Shown here in pieces: positions 24,001 through 34,996 of a DNA stretch of 64,000 nt (the stretch's first letter is position 1; every line of letters starts with the position of its first letter). Location: assembly GCA_030248065.1 (NCBI GenBank), contig JASAMV010006390.1:1-64000 (forward strand). Reading direction: 5' to 3'. The notes below the pieces were generated by a model. The model was not told the origin of the DNA. It made no database searches and saw only the letters and a program-made list of their open reading frames with translations. The stretch is from Rhynchonema sp. JSB1_4 (taxonomy: Eukaryota; Nematoda; Chromadorea; Monhysterida; Xyalidae). The translations under genes and the position numbers were made by a program.

Positions 24001-26673
24001 AAAATATGAAACTTGCAGCAAGAATCTATTTTAGAGTTTTGACACGGCCAAGAAGAAACAGGTGATCCTGCAGCCACAGGCCATTCTCGATGAATGTGTG
24101 ACAAATAGAACGGAGAAAATGGATGAGACAGCACGAAAGCAGGAGGAGAAAGATACTTTGAGGTGGGGAAGCTTTGGTATTTTTTGGGAAAAAGTGATAT
24201 AGTTATACAGTCTGCCTTTTTACAGTGCCTCGTAAAGTTACAAAGAATATTTTCATGGTCAATACCGTATTCCCAACCCTTTATTAGCTTTAACGACCAC
24301 CATGTATCCGTGGGCTTCCGATAGTTTCACCACAAAGTCTGCAGCGTATACAGTCTTTTTTTGTTGAAATAAAAACATAAAAAATGCTTTTCGCAGAGAT
24401 CTTGACGATTCGCGATCGTACACAGCGAGCGAGAGTCGGAGTTACGGCGATCAACCACTCAGTTTCACTGCATCCGACAGTTGGAGACCGATGTTATCGT
24501 TAGTCACTTCAACTCATGTTTTCACATTGATGTGCGGCCCAGCGGTTGTGTGATGGACAGTATCGTTGCACGATGTCCTTGCCTTCGTTGACACAAAGCA
24601 GGGTTTGTACCCCTTTACACCCGCTTAGCCACTCGTCTCATTTTATTTGTGTCAGTATTCCTCACCGTGTCACTCTATATTATATGAAACACAGCTCCAA
24701 ACACGGCGCGGCAGGGTTGAAATGTTTTTTTTTGAAAAACCTAATTTTCACAGTTTAATCCTCGCAGAGCCATTTATACTTTTTGTTCTCATGCCAATCG
24801 AAGTGTTGCATTAACGCATGGAAGCCAGAACTTTCACACGCTGTTCGGAGAGCTTTCAAGCAATGTTCTCAAACAGCTCTACGTTTCGATGTGTACACCG
24901 TTCACTGTAACGTGCCCATTCATACCAGAATGCCCCCTCCTCCAATATTTGCAGTGAATCGCTACCCCTCTATCCCCCCGACGAGCGCACGCAACGTCAG
25001 ACCAAATCGACCACCTCCTATTCCACGTCACGCACGCAACGTGGCACACGCAGTGAACGATGGGATGATGACTACTACAATGGGGACAATGGGGAGAGGA
25101 CGGTGCGTCTAATTGGGTAGTATACCACCGCGTCACAATTGGCGCGGGGTTGCAAAAAAAATTGAGCCCGCCGGTGTCAAAATGTCAAACTTGGTGATCT
25201 TGATTTGTAGATCCGCGGTTATCGTCACGGTTGACTGTTGACATTTTGACCGGCGTAAAGGTGTCACAACTTTTACACTGGTCGAAATGAATGGCATCAG
25301 TAAAAACAGTTCTACGTGACTGAGGCGCATAATCCGCTCTCAAATTTGAAACAGAGATCAATGGGACTGAAGAAGAAGGCACCAATCAAGGACAACAAAG
25401 ACAAGAAGGTCACCAAAGATGAAATTGAGAATAGACAAGAAGCAGAAATCAAGCAGAAAATGACCACCCCACCAATATCAACACTTGTGTCAAAATTGAA
25501 ACCAACACCACAACAACAAAAAGAACCATTGAACGAAACAGTGGACACGAAACCGAAGCAAGTGATGGCCGATGAGACACAAAATGATTCAACAGGCTCA
25601 GGTATGTGACTACAGTCGACCTTCGTTATAGTGACAAGAGTGGGAATCGGTTATTTGGGCATCTCGGATGGCTTTTGGCATCGAATATAAGTTGTGAAAC
25701 ATTTCGGTTGCCTCCGTTTCGACCCTGTTCCCACATGAGGGAGGTGCGTGCACCAGAGCATCGTCAACGCACAAAAATGCCAATAACATGAATTGAAACA
25801 TCAGGCGGCACATCAACGAGTCGCGACCAGTACGTGAAAACGCAACGTTCGATTCGATCGATCCGATCTCGATCTCGATATTCACGATCCCGAAGTCAGA
25901 TGGACGTGCCATCCGTGGCCGATGAAGAATTTGTCGCTGACGACGTGCTGCTAAAAGGTTAAGAGATAGAATTTTTCTGTAATTTTGTTAGATCGTTGAT
26001 GGCTTCCCCGCTAGTGGTGACATTATTGTGACCTAATCTGGAGACTAGCGACCCGGTCGTTTGTCGTCCTTGTAGTGGCAATTCACTGTAAAGTAGCGAA
26101 TCGAACATTTATGGAAAAAACTGCACATCAAACTATTGAATTAAATGAAAGGTTAGCATGAAGAGGCGGACATTCATTCTCAACGTTACTCTGAAATGAA
26201 AGTTCAGTGTTTTGCACTATTTAGATATAATTGAGGACACCAGGTCAATCGCAAAAGTACTGAGTTTGACGATAAGAAGGGTGGACTGTATCGCAGTCTC
26301 AGAATTGTTCCAAACAAAAGTAAAAACATTGAAAATCCAAATTTCCATGCACAGCCGGCACCCTGAACACAGCAATCTGCACCCATTCAAGCAAGGCGCA
26401 GCTGGTCGTGATCAACATGCCGCGACCGCCGTCCATCTGGCAGCGCACACGCGTCTACATTCAGGTACTACTTGGGGGTACAGTTTTGCTTCGCTATAGT
26501 GGCCCCCTTGCGAGGTGCGCACAAGTATAATGCCATGTTCATGCGTTGAAGAAATGAATATGTCACCAACTGGCATGTTGTACTTACAGTATCTGGACAG
26601 TCTGACGAAAAATCTGGACCGCGTGTTGTTGATTCGTGGCAGCAATCAGGAAGTGATCACGTTCTACAACTAA
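21011..26673 (+). CDS. SLC12 K-Cl cotransporter (KCC-like) C-terminal domain; 5' end unresolved
   Basis: Eighteen in-phase exons encode about 657 aa: 21011-21157, 21527-21626, 21685-21785, 21851-21958, 22203-22283, 22624-22725, 22974-22984, 23100-23155, 23222-23335, 23578-23666, 23739-23831, 24035-24162, 24397-24498, 24955-25102, 25355-25601, 25805-25957, 26355-26464, 26590-26673. It matches the regulatory C-terminal domain of KCC proteins in order: LLLRLETGGEHVKHWRPNF, MLRAGKGFTIA, GTIDIWWILHDGG, WLYMLRIDA, a long Ser/Arg/Lys-rich variable stretch, QLVVINMPRPP and the end LIRGSNQEVITFYN. The twelve-helix transport domain, normally directly before this, is not found; the first exon opens at an acceptor without an ATG, and NDUFV1 occupies the upstream DNA. 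The gene may be truncated, rearranged or a stand-alone C-domain. The 11-nt exon and the GC-AG intron after 22283 are inferred from alignment to the family. Confidence 0.8.
24546..24690. repeat. Dispersed repeat, copy 1 (SLC12-like intron)
   Basis: GTGTGATGGACAGTATCGTT through GTGTCAGTATTCCTCACCG is repeated almost exactly as the reverse complement at about 33165-33306. Both give the same chance ORF, so the ORF is a property of the repeat and not a gene. Family unknown. Confidence 0.65.
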
Positions 26674-27420
26674 ATGCTCGAATGTAATGAAAGAGAAAAG
26701 AATGACAGACACGATCATTGGAAAAGAAAAGAAATTTGCTTGTTGAAAACCCTGATTGACTAATGTCCTCTAAATTATGCACTGCTTTGTGAGTGTGTGT
26801 CATGAATATTGAGAGACATTGGTGATTCTTGCTGCGCTACAACTGCTACAAATAGAACAGCAATGATCTATATAATATTTATCGATAGCGGTATAAAAGG
26901 GCGCTATTGGTGAATTGAGAATCGTTGTTGAGCGAGAATCACGAAATTTGATCACAACCGATCTTGGCCACCAGATCAGTCTATATTTTTTGCACATGTT
27001 TCATTAATCTGAGGAAACATTCGCCGATGTTTGGAGCAGTCTTTTGTATTGCGGCCACATTTCCCTTCTGATCTCATATGATGGCTCGTGGAATAGAAAG
27101 CACGTGTTGACTGTGGTTGTGTTGAGATTGGCCCTGTAATAGGCGAGTTGAAATCAAACATAACTTTTGGTCGTAATAACAACCTGTTTCCCAGGCTCGC
27201 GGTGCACCAGGTCATCGTCAGTGTGAATGCACAAGATAGCCACGTGACGCCAAAAAAAAGACGAGTAAAGCCTGGCACATTCTGCACAAATTTGCAGTCA
27301 GTGATCTGTCATATGTATTATACATATGTATATGTGGAGGACTTCACAATGAAAAGGGTGACCATAAAGAAGAAAGACTGTGTCGCCTCCAACTAGAAAA
27401 CACCGAACAGCAATTCCAAC
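26674..27420. other. Intergenic between convergent genes
   Basis: Space between the 3' ends of the SLC12-like gene (plus) and galactosyltransferase A (minus). Contains one copy of the GGTGCACCAGGTCATCGTCA short repeat near 27200 and one ATGTTTCA at 26996. Nothing else supported. Confidence 0.5.
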
Positions 27421-29216
27421 TCACTGCGGCGGGAATATTGTCTGAATGGTGTATCTGGGCACATGTGCGTGCTGAGCAACGACACCCGTCAACCACGTGT
27501 CTTCGACAGGAATCAGGGGCATCTGCGGCCAGACCGAGACAAGGACCCCGAGTGCTGCTCGAGTGATCAAATAGCCGTTGCCTGAGGCGTAGCGCGGCCA
27601 GTGGTTGGGTGCCCACAAACGTCTGGATACACCCCTGGTCAAGTTGAGGAATAGAAAATGTCTGTGAACATAGTGGAAACGTTATCGAACTTTTGGTGAT
27701 CGGGTCGAATCTGTCTTGGTTACATGTCACCGTTTTTGGTACTTTTGTTCATGATATATGTATACATCACGTCGTGTCGCTAGAGGGTTCTGATTTCGGC
27801 CAGTGTATACATTTATTATTTGTCTATGAACAATACATACGTTCACGCTGGTTCAGATGGAAACTGTCATAAATGACGATGTTGAAATTTCGTGATTACT
27901 ATAATAATCCTCAATTCAGAACACGCATGGTTCACCAAGCGGATCAGATCCGTTCATGTCTGATCACCACTATAATTTGGTTATCACGCCCATGCTTTCA
28001 GAAGTCAAATCATTCTGTCTCCTTATTGTAAATAATTACACCTATCTCATTTCCAAAAAATGGAATATGAACAAAAAAATTGCTAACCATTTACTTTTGC
28101 GTTCCCTCAACACAGCGGCTTCGTCGATGCAATGGCCGAAAATTGCACGATGTACATTCCCGTGGTTTTGCAATTTGCGCCTCATGGTGTCCACGCCTAT
28201 CACCATATCATCGTCTGTTTTGAGCAAATAGTCAAAGTTGGGACAATTCCGCTGCACCCACAAGACAGCTAGGGCCACTTTGCGCATCAGGTTACGGTAG
28301 TAATCTTGGATCTGTGATGGTTTAACTCGGTAAGAAATATATTTTGCATAATAACGAAAAAGCTAATGGGAGTGACAACCAAAAAGCTGATAGGCATGAT
28401 AACAAAGCTACTCGTGACATGAGCGTCATAACGGAAGTGGCCTTTGGGCGTGATTACTAAAGAATCCGATGTGCATGATAATGAGACTTGATAACAAAAC
28501 ACTCCAATGGGCATGTTAGCAGAACCAAGAAAGGGGTCACACAGTCAACACACATACTTCTATAAATGATTAAAACCACCGCGTTGTGAAAATCAGCGAG
28601 CACACTCACATCCCAAACCAACAAGTCTTCGTGGCTTCTTTGCTCATCTAGCACCAGCATCTGAACATCGGTTGAGCTCGGGGCTCCAAGCACAAATATC
28701 ACTGAAACATTATTACCCGAAGCTCCCCAGGTGTCGCGGATCAATTGTCGTTCCCTGAAGGAAAAGGTGCTATGGACATTTACCCACCCCCTGTCAGGTG
28801 TCGAACCCACTGCCTTCCGAGCGCCACGCAGCCTGTCAACCGATTGAGCTGCGCGAACGCACCAACCTGTGTCTATCAGGCGAGCTCATCACCACGGCCA
28901 GTGTCCAGCACGGATTGCATTTGCACGTGTTTGGTTGCAACATCACCGAATTATCCGAGTACTCATTCGTCAATTGTAACGTGTAAACAACATCTTCAGG
29001 TCGGAGGTCAAAATTTGGCGCCCAAAAGTTACCATCCACTCCCGATCTAAGGATCGAGAGCACCATTGACCCCAGTGTGCATGTGCAGACGAGGAAAAAG
29101 TACTTGATGAACATATGAAGCTCGGAACTGGCCGCCGGCGGCATCACGCTACCGCAACCTGCAAAAACGGATGATGACCTGGAGCACAGCATGGTCATGA
29201 TCATGAACGAAGTCAT
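27421..29216 (-). CDS. Beta-1,3-galactosyltransferase family (GT31) enzyme A, 4 exons
   Basis: Golgi type II membrane glycosyltransferase adding a hexose or HexNAc in beta-1,3 linkage from a UDP-sugar. Exons 28867-29216, 28610-28754, 28088-28311 and 27421-27634 (minus) join in phase to 310 aa. Residues 36-56 (FIKYFFLVCTCTLGSMVLSIL) form the signal anchor. Family motifs follow: RERQLIRDTWG, SVIFVLGAP, then FDYLLKTDDDM with the metal-binding DDD at 198-200, WPRYASGNGYLI, and PVEDTWLTG, which matches the E/D-D-V/T-x-x-G element near the active site. The last two introns interrupt the same codons as in enzyme B at 36039-37832 (D|x and TG|G), so the two are paralogues. Acceptor sugar cannot be told. 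The start may be the first ATG or M35. Confidence 0.9.
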
Positions 29217-29254
29217 AAAAGTGAAGTTTTACACACGTCTTCGTTAAAAAAAAA

Positions 29255-29310
<56 letters not shown>

Positions 29311-29505
29311 AACAAAAAAAACCCTGGCGGGAGCATGTGGTGTCTTCCAAATTGTGCCTTTTGGCAATATGCACTTGAGCTTATTACAAGATTTCAAGAT
29401 TTTATCTGAACGCAAGAACTGCAAGGAATCCAAAGATTCGGGACAACCCAAATTGATATGAGCAACGTTATCAAGAACAAAATACAATGAATGACAAACA
29501 AACCT
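29217..29505. repeat. Long poly(A) tract and flank
   Basis: A near-pure A run fills about 29247-29310, just 5' of galactosyltransferase A, ending in CAACAAAAAAA. It could be a retroposon tail or slippage; no element body is recognised beside it. Confidence 0.6.
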
Positions 29506-29854
29506 TTACCGAATCCTGGCGAACAAAACCAGCACTAACGACTGACGGCAATCAAGTTGACAACGAGAATCCGGAATTGATGAATTACAAATACTGTTGT
29601 TTGATTTGAATTGAATGACGGCGAAATTGTTATTGCTCTCGACTTGAACAGCGCTGAAACAATGCAGAAAATTAACTGATGATGGAGGAAAATTTTGAGT
29701 TGATATGACCAGAATGTGTATGTCACGGCAATGAGTGCTCAATTTGTGTTTGAAAGCCTTTGTGGTGGAAGCAGACACCTCACCCTCTGGGAGCCTGTTC
29801 CAGAGGTCCACGACGCGGTGGCCCCAATAGCTAGCCACCGCCGGACTCACACGG

Positions 29855-30461
29855 TATAGTCTGTTGATTATATTTCGACATAGTGTATAAGCCCCATTCA
29901 GCGATGTTTGGAGCGGGCTGGGTCGACGCCATTCTAAATGAATGTTTCAGGCATTGCCAACTCATTCGCAGAGCCATTGAACATTGTTGGTGTTGTGCGA
30001 TGACAGGCCACGTGTTTTTGCGCCACGCGGCAAGCATTGTTCAATCGGTCTTTGCCTGAATTAGCAATGCTTGAAACATTCATTTAGAATGGCGTCGACC
30101 CAGCCCGCTCCAAACATCGCTGAATGGGGCTTAGGGCGGACTTAGGTAGAACACGGAATCCGGAATCCGGAAATATTTCCGGATTCCGATTTCCGGATGA
30201 CTTTTTTATTTTTGCGTTTTCCGGAAATATTTCCAGAAAACGCAAAACCAAAATTTCATCCGGAATCCGGAAATATTTCCGGAAAACGCAAAACCAAAAT
30301 TTCATCCGGAAACCGGAATCCGGAAATATTTTCGGAAAACGAGGTGGTGTTCTGCATCCGGAAATAGTTTATTATTTTTGCATGTAATTATTTCCGGATT
30401 CCGGATTTAACCTAAGTTCGCCCTTATACACTATGTCGAAATATAATCAACAGAGACTATA
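29855..30461. mobile_element. Palindromic MITE (TATAGTCTGTTGATTATATTTC TIR), copy 1, with nested insert
   Basis: Long inverted-repeat ends TATAGTCTGTTGATTATATT and the complementary AATATAATCAACAGAGACTATA. The ends abut TA, as in Tc1/mariner-type MITEs. It is inserted in the LINE remnant and is itself split by the element at 30134-30423. The intact copy is 31432-31777. Confidence 0.8.
30134..30423. mobile_element. PIF/Harbinger-like MITE nested in the palindromic MITE
   Basis: Starts GGGCGGACTTAGGT and ends ACCTAAGTTCGCCC, directly flanked by TTA on both sides (30131-30133 and 30424-30426); comparison with the intact host copy shows GGGCTTATACAC before insertion, so TTA is a true 3-bp duplication. 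The interior is made of GGAATCCGGAAATATTTCCGG palindromic units. A 3-bp TWA duplication and G-rich TIR fit PIF/Harbinger. Confidence 0.82.
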
Positions 30462-31145
30462 CCCACGGTTCAGCTGACGGGAATGACCGCGGACGGCGGC
30501 TGGTGCCATGATTTGGAAGGAAAGTGGATTGATTGATACCAGGGATTGCGCCAGTTGTGGCTAAGACAACGAGTGCATGCCTGGTAAATAATAAGTGAAC
30601 AGCCTTTGGACCTTTTCGGTTCGCATTGCAGGACCGACGTCCTGAGGGGACCAAATTGACATTGAAACTTCCAGTAAGGGACGGACGTATGCCAAAAAGA
30701 GACGCCGTAAAAAGTCCGTGTCCCTGGTGTTGAAATTTCTGCTAATGCTGTTAACCATTTTACTGGCCTCACTGACAATTTTACCAACATAAGACTCAAA
30801 TGTTAGAGTCTCTTGATCTAAAATGACCCCAAGTTCCCGGACATTAGACTTATGACAATGCGTGCACAAGTGTTGCATATTTCAACAAACAGGTCAGTGA
30901 ACACTGGCAGTGCTTTGTTGACAGTATACGTGTGCGTGCATACCAAGGCAATGCATGACAAACCGTTTGGAAGTGAGACAGCAAATGTGCGAAGTAATCA
31001 TATCTGCTCCGACTCTTGTGCCATGAAATCTTGTCAGCAAGTTCCAAAAGCTATTGTGCTTCCAAAAGGTGTTTACTATTGAATCATAATGGTGTACGAA
31101 TGACTCGGAACGAACATGCTAATGTGCCTAGCACAAGTAATTTGC

Positions 31146-31421
31146 ATTGGTCGCACAATGACTATATAAGAATTTATCAAATCAATCCTGATTTTCACGT
31201 TCAGTCACTCTTAACCACTGTGCTATTTGTGATTCTCACAAAACATTTTCAGCTGCAAATAATCTGGCAGATCAACCACGTTACCGCAGGTCTGAAACAT
31301 TCTCTTTACTACATGCTTTGTGTGCGATCACGCAACGCAACGTCATTGCCCCGTCACTTTCCCTCTTTACGATTCAGGAAAAAAATTTGACCAATTCTTA
31401 TAAAGTCATTGTGCGACCAAT
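31146..31421. mobile_element. TIR MITE (ATTGGTCGCACAATGACT), copy 1
   Basis: Left end ATTGGTCGCACAATGACTAT, right end TTATAAAGTCATTGTGCGACCAAT: TIRs of about 24 bp. The interior shares most of its sequence with 61374-61640, including TCTGAAACATT and CGCAACGCAACGTCATTGCC. Non-autonomous DNA transposon, superfamily not determined. Confidence 0.8.
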
Positions 31422-31431
31422 AGCATGAATG

Positions 31432-31777
31432 TATAGTCTGTTGATTATATTTCGACATAGTGTATAAGCCCCATTCAGCGATGTTTGGAGCGGGCTGGGT
31501 CGACGCCATTCTAAATGAATGTTTCAGGCATTGCCAACTCATTCGCAGAGCCACTGAACATTGTTGGTGTTGTGCGTCGCAGAGCCACTGAACATTGTTG
31601 GTGTTGTGCGATGACAGGCCACGTGTTTTTGCGCCACGCGGCAAGCAATGTTCAATCGGTCTTTGCCTAAATTAGCAATGCTTGAAACATTCATTTAGAA
31701 TGGCGTCGACCTAGCCCGCTCCAAACATCGCTGAATGGGGCTTATACACTATGTCGAAATATAATCAACAGACTATA
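31432..31777. mobile_element. Palindromic MITE (TATAGTCTGTTGATTATATTTC TIR), intact copy
   Basis: A near-complete palindrome: TATAGTCTGTTGATTATATT...GCGATGTTTGGAGCGGGC at the left and the reverse complement at the right, with a short loop that contains a small local duplication (CAGAGCCACTGAACATTGTT, twice). Starts 11 bp after the MITE at 31146-31421. Confidence 0.85.
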
Positions 31778-32110
31778 CATATGTGTGTATGAATGAACAT
31801 GAATGAATGTGGCAAAATGCTTTAAAAAAAAATTGCTTCATTGTATACGACTGAACAAATGCAATGCGTGCACTGGCTACAGAAGTCACGTGACCGCTAT
31901 AGCCAGTGCACGCATAAGCACTTTGCGGATCAGGCAACGCCTTTGAAAAGTTTCTCCCAAAAGAATTGGCCATCTTTTTCTGGACCTGGACTACCTTCAT
32001 TTTCAAATTTCTGGCCTCTTTTAATTTTGTGTTTGTCATTCTGGCCTCTTTTATTCTCGTTTTTGATTTTTTAACCCTTTTTCTTTTCACTTTCGAATTT
32101 CTGGCCCTCT

Positions 32111-32707
32111 TCATTTCCAATTTCCCAAGGTTTTTTCTGGCCTTGGTCCATTTCTTCGTACTTTTCCTGGTCCATTTTTTTCGTTTTTCTGACCCATCTC
32201 ACCGTAATCCAGCTGATTCTCATCAATTTCCCAATTCAAAAACCACTTATCACCCCATTGTTGACCTGATTCGACCACATTGTCATCGCTTTCGGTCACT
32301 GATGACAGACTTGGTTTGCTTTGATATCTCTCAGTCCGTTCGCTCTGGTCATTATACTGGTCACTGTTTGAACAATCACCAGATTGCAAACCCTTTATAA
32401 TTCTGTCAAACACATTTTTCTCCAATTCAGTGGTCTCATATTTTTCGAAAATCACAAACAACGCTTTTCCAAAGCTATTCACAACATCGGTCCAACTGGT
32501 TTTTGCACTGTCACTGACATTCGGAATCAAATTAAAAACTTTTTTGAACAACTCTTGATCAGAAAGCAAAATGGCACACAAACCACGTCGATATTCATCA
32601 GCAATCGCCATTTTTCGGGTGCATCTCACGCTTTCCAGCAAGGACAATATCACCACAAAATCTAACCGAGCCACTGCCGTGCCATTCGCATGCGCCAGAA
32701 CTTCCAA
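32111..32707 (-). CDS. Hypothetical ORF, start unclear (possible pseudogene or exon)
   Basis: Open minus-strand frame of about 200 codons, open for a further 25 codons upstream but with no ATG until residue-like position 32613 (MAIADEYRRGLCAILLSD). The first two thirds look like a soluble helical protein (ELFKKVFNLIPNVSDSAK, VVNSFGKALFVIFEKYE); the end is charged and low in complexity (KNEKNGPGKVRRNG) and runs into a DNA stretch made of repeated GAGGCCAGAA units, which leaves a second lysine-rich frame open. No family recognised, no signal peptide, no neighbours on the strand within 2 kb. It could be a retroposed or decayed gene. Confidence 0.35.
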   Translation of the reverse strand: MEVLAHANGTAVARLDFVVILSLLESVRCTRKMAIADEYRRGLCAILLSDQELFKKVFNLIPNVSDSAKTSWTDVVNSFGKALFVIFEKYETTELEKNVFDRIIKGLQSGDCSNSDQYNDQSERTERYQSKPSLSSVTESDDNVVESGQQWGDKWFLNWEIDENQLDYGEMGQKNEKNGPGKVRRNGPRPEKTLGNWK

Positions 32708-33139
32708 TTTCGATAGGTCATTTTTCGGAAAATCGTACCGCGCAGACGTCCAATATAACGCCGGTTTTGCGATTAAAATTTTATTTCATATTCATGTTAC
32801 AATGAAACATCAACAAATGTGCAGGCAATGCAGTTATATGGCATGCAGTGCATCTGAAAATGTGTATTTCTCCACTCAAATGAAAACAATGATGAACACC
32901 CCAGGCAGCACGTCATGGCCCAACGTTCCAGAATACACAGAATGATCCGTTGGACATGAGCAATTAGCGCAAACAAAGTGCTGCAGCTCGTTGCACATGC
33001 TGATAAAACGCTGCATGGAGAACCATAAAGCTTGAGAAGCCCCCAAAAGAAAACATATTGCGTTGCCATAGGTGACCGATACGAAAGGGGGTCGGGTCTG
33101 ACAGGTCTCAGTGGGAGGCATGCATATGTTCAATGTATT

Positions 33140-33306
33140 GTGCATAGGATAGAGATACTGTGCATAATATAGAGTGTCACGGTGAGGAATACTGACACAA
33201 ATAAAATGAGACGAGTGGCTAAGCGGGTGTAAAGGGGTACAAACCCTGCTTTGTGTCAACGAAGGCAAGGACACCGTGCAACGATACTGTCCATCACACA
33301 ACCGCT
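33140..33306. repeat. Dispersed repeat, copy 2 (inverted)
   Basis: Reverse complement of the repeat at 24546-24690, with a few changes. The hAT MITE at 33310 begins immediately after it. Confidence 0.65.
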
Positions 33307-33309
33307 GGG

Positions 33310-33788
33310 CAGGGTTGGGCAAAAAAAATGACGGCGTTTTTTCTTAAAAAACGACGTCTTTTTAAAATAAAAACGCCTGGGTCGTTTTTCGTTTTTTTTT
33401 AAATCCTGAATTCCCTTGATTTTCCCTGATTTTCAGGGAAAGTACCCTGATTTTCAAGGAAAATCAATTTTTTGTCCTATTTTTTTCAAACATTTTTCGA
33501 CAAAATTTTACTTTGTCGAGATACGCCGATATACGGAGTTTGACTTTCAATGATGATCCCATGATGCGGGTCTGATATGGGATTTAACAACTCGCCAGAA
33601 AAGGGCTGAAACCCTTTTATTTTGCCTCAGAACACCTAGAATTACTTCATTTAACCACGTTTTCTTCCCAACACGAGCGTTTTCCAACTTTTTTGGGCAT
33701 ATTTCGGGCATTTGGGCGTTTTTTAATTAGAAACGTTTTTTTAACGAAAAACAAATTTTTCAAAAAAGACGTTTTTTGTCCAACCCTG
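33310..33788. mobile_element. hAT MITE (CAGGGTTGGGC TIR), copy 2
   Basis: Starts CAGGGTTGGGCAAAAAAA and ends TTTTGTCCAACCCTG. The interior matches 49740-50247 in the same orientation. The flanking 8-mers do not match, so one side has probably been rearranged or decayed. Confidence 0.85.
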
Positions 33789-34996
33789 ACTGTACATATT
33801 CACCATAGCTGACTAATGAGAGCAATAAAATGAGCACTTTGAATATGCACAATGTGAGCCCAGGTTTGGATGCTCAAACTTGTGGACTTGTTGTCAGCAC
33901 TAGGTACATTTGAGCGGCATTCAATTCTGGCTCATTGTGGTTGTTTGACCGTAGTGTACGTAGTGGGCTTGGAAATAGCAAAGCCCAGTAATGATCCCAT
34001 GTAACCAACACTGTCGTTATTCTCAGCATCATAAAGCGAATGTTTCCACTGAGGACATGTACCCTCCTCTCCTGTTGCCTAGGAATAAACGTATGAGATG
34101 AGAACGTGTAGGCTCTGGTCCAAATAGTATGAATCTATACGTTCTGCTGAATACGACTAATCTCGTTATAATACATACCAATAACTGAAATCCCGCTACC
34201 AAATGAGTGGGGTCGCGGTGTGGGCATTTCAGGATCTGACACGACCAAAATGCCTGTGATGTCGGGCGGCTGACCAAACAAAAGTCAGCTGCATTGCATG
34301 ATATCGAACCAAGGCAATCCTGCTTACTGATTCACAAATGTCCGTAAATTTATTTTTATACAGTGTATGAGAGGGCTGATCGATGTGCTGCGTGTGTAAT
34401 TCACGACCAGTTGTGAAAGCAGCAATGACCATCTTTGACATCACACACGCACCAACGCGTTTGCTTGGCGAATCTTTCGCACCAATTCAGTGCGCAGAGA
34501 ATAAAAACACGATTAGTCGTAGGCAAGCACACGATGAAGAAATCGGTTCCTGCCCGGTTGAAAAAAAAACATGAATAAATGAAAGCATACATGAGACAAA
34601 CACGTCAAGGATCACAGATAAGATCTTTGCTCCGGCGCGCACCATGGAATTTGCGTTGCAAATGATCGTTTGATTGTCAAAATATGACTGAAAATCTGCC
34701 GAACAAATAATTGATGCAGTAGCCCCATTGTCTGGTCCGATTATAACTTTGGGCAAAGTTGGAAAACGTGGTGAAATTCTTCACGTGGTAGAACATGATC
34801 TCGTGAATGTTGCACGCGTCGAGCTTCGCTCTGCAAAAAGCTACATGTGGGGTTCCGTCTTAAAGTTAGAGCCGACTTTTTCAAGAGCCGATATCGTATG
34901 TGTGTACATATTATAAGTTACATAAGTGGTTGTTGGGCCGGTGTATCCGGTCGCTGTGACCTTTTGCATCAAAACTACAGTACTGTATGTACAGTA
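33789..34996. other. Intergenic, no supported gene
   Basis: Minus-strand frames at 34398-34500 (Cys/Trp-rich, WCVCDVKDGHCC) and 34617-34841 look partly protein-like but cannot be spliced together in one phase. Left unannotated. Confidence 0.4.

Larger units (their letters stand above)
29506..30878 (-). pseudogene. LINE reverse transcriptase remnant (CR1/Jockey-like 3' part), interrupted
   Basis: Reading minus, 30878-30561 gives VRELGVILDQETLTFESYV, then ISRNFNTRDTDFLRRLFLAY-like and VRPLLEVSMSIWSPQDV, the end of a non-LTR reverse transcriptase. The reading frame then shifts. After an insertion of another element (29855-30461) the same gene resumes with YWGHRVVDLWNRLPEGEV and a K/H-rich tail, the usual C-terminal end of such ORF2 proteins. 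Only the 3' part survives; no endonuclease or catalytic core is present. It is dead. Confidence 0.85.

Noticed and set aside
24546..24758. Plus-strand ORF with Cys/Ser/His-rich product
   Set aside because: The same frame appears in the inverted copy near 33165-33306; it is part of a dispersed repeat in an intron.
34398..34841. Cys/Trp-rich minus-strand frames that look like a small secreted protein
   Set aside because: The frames overlap in different phases and no consistent donor-acceptor pair joins them; no signal peptide.
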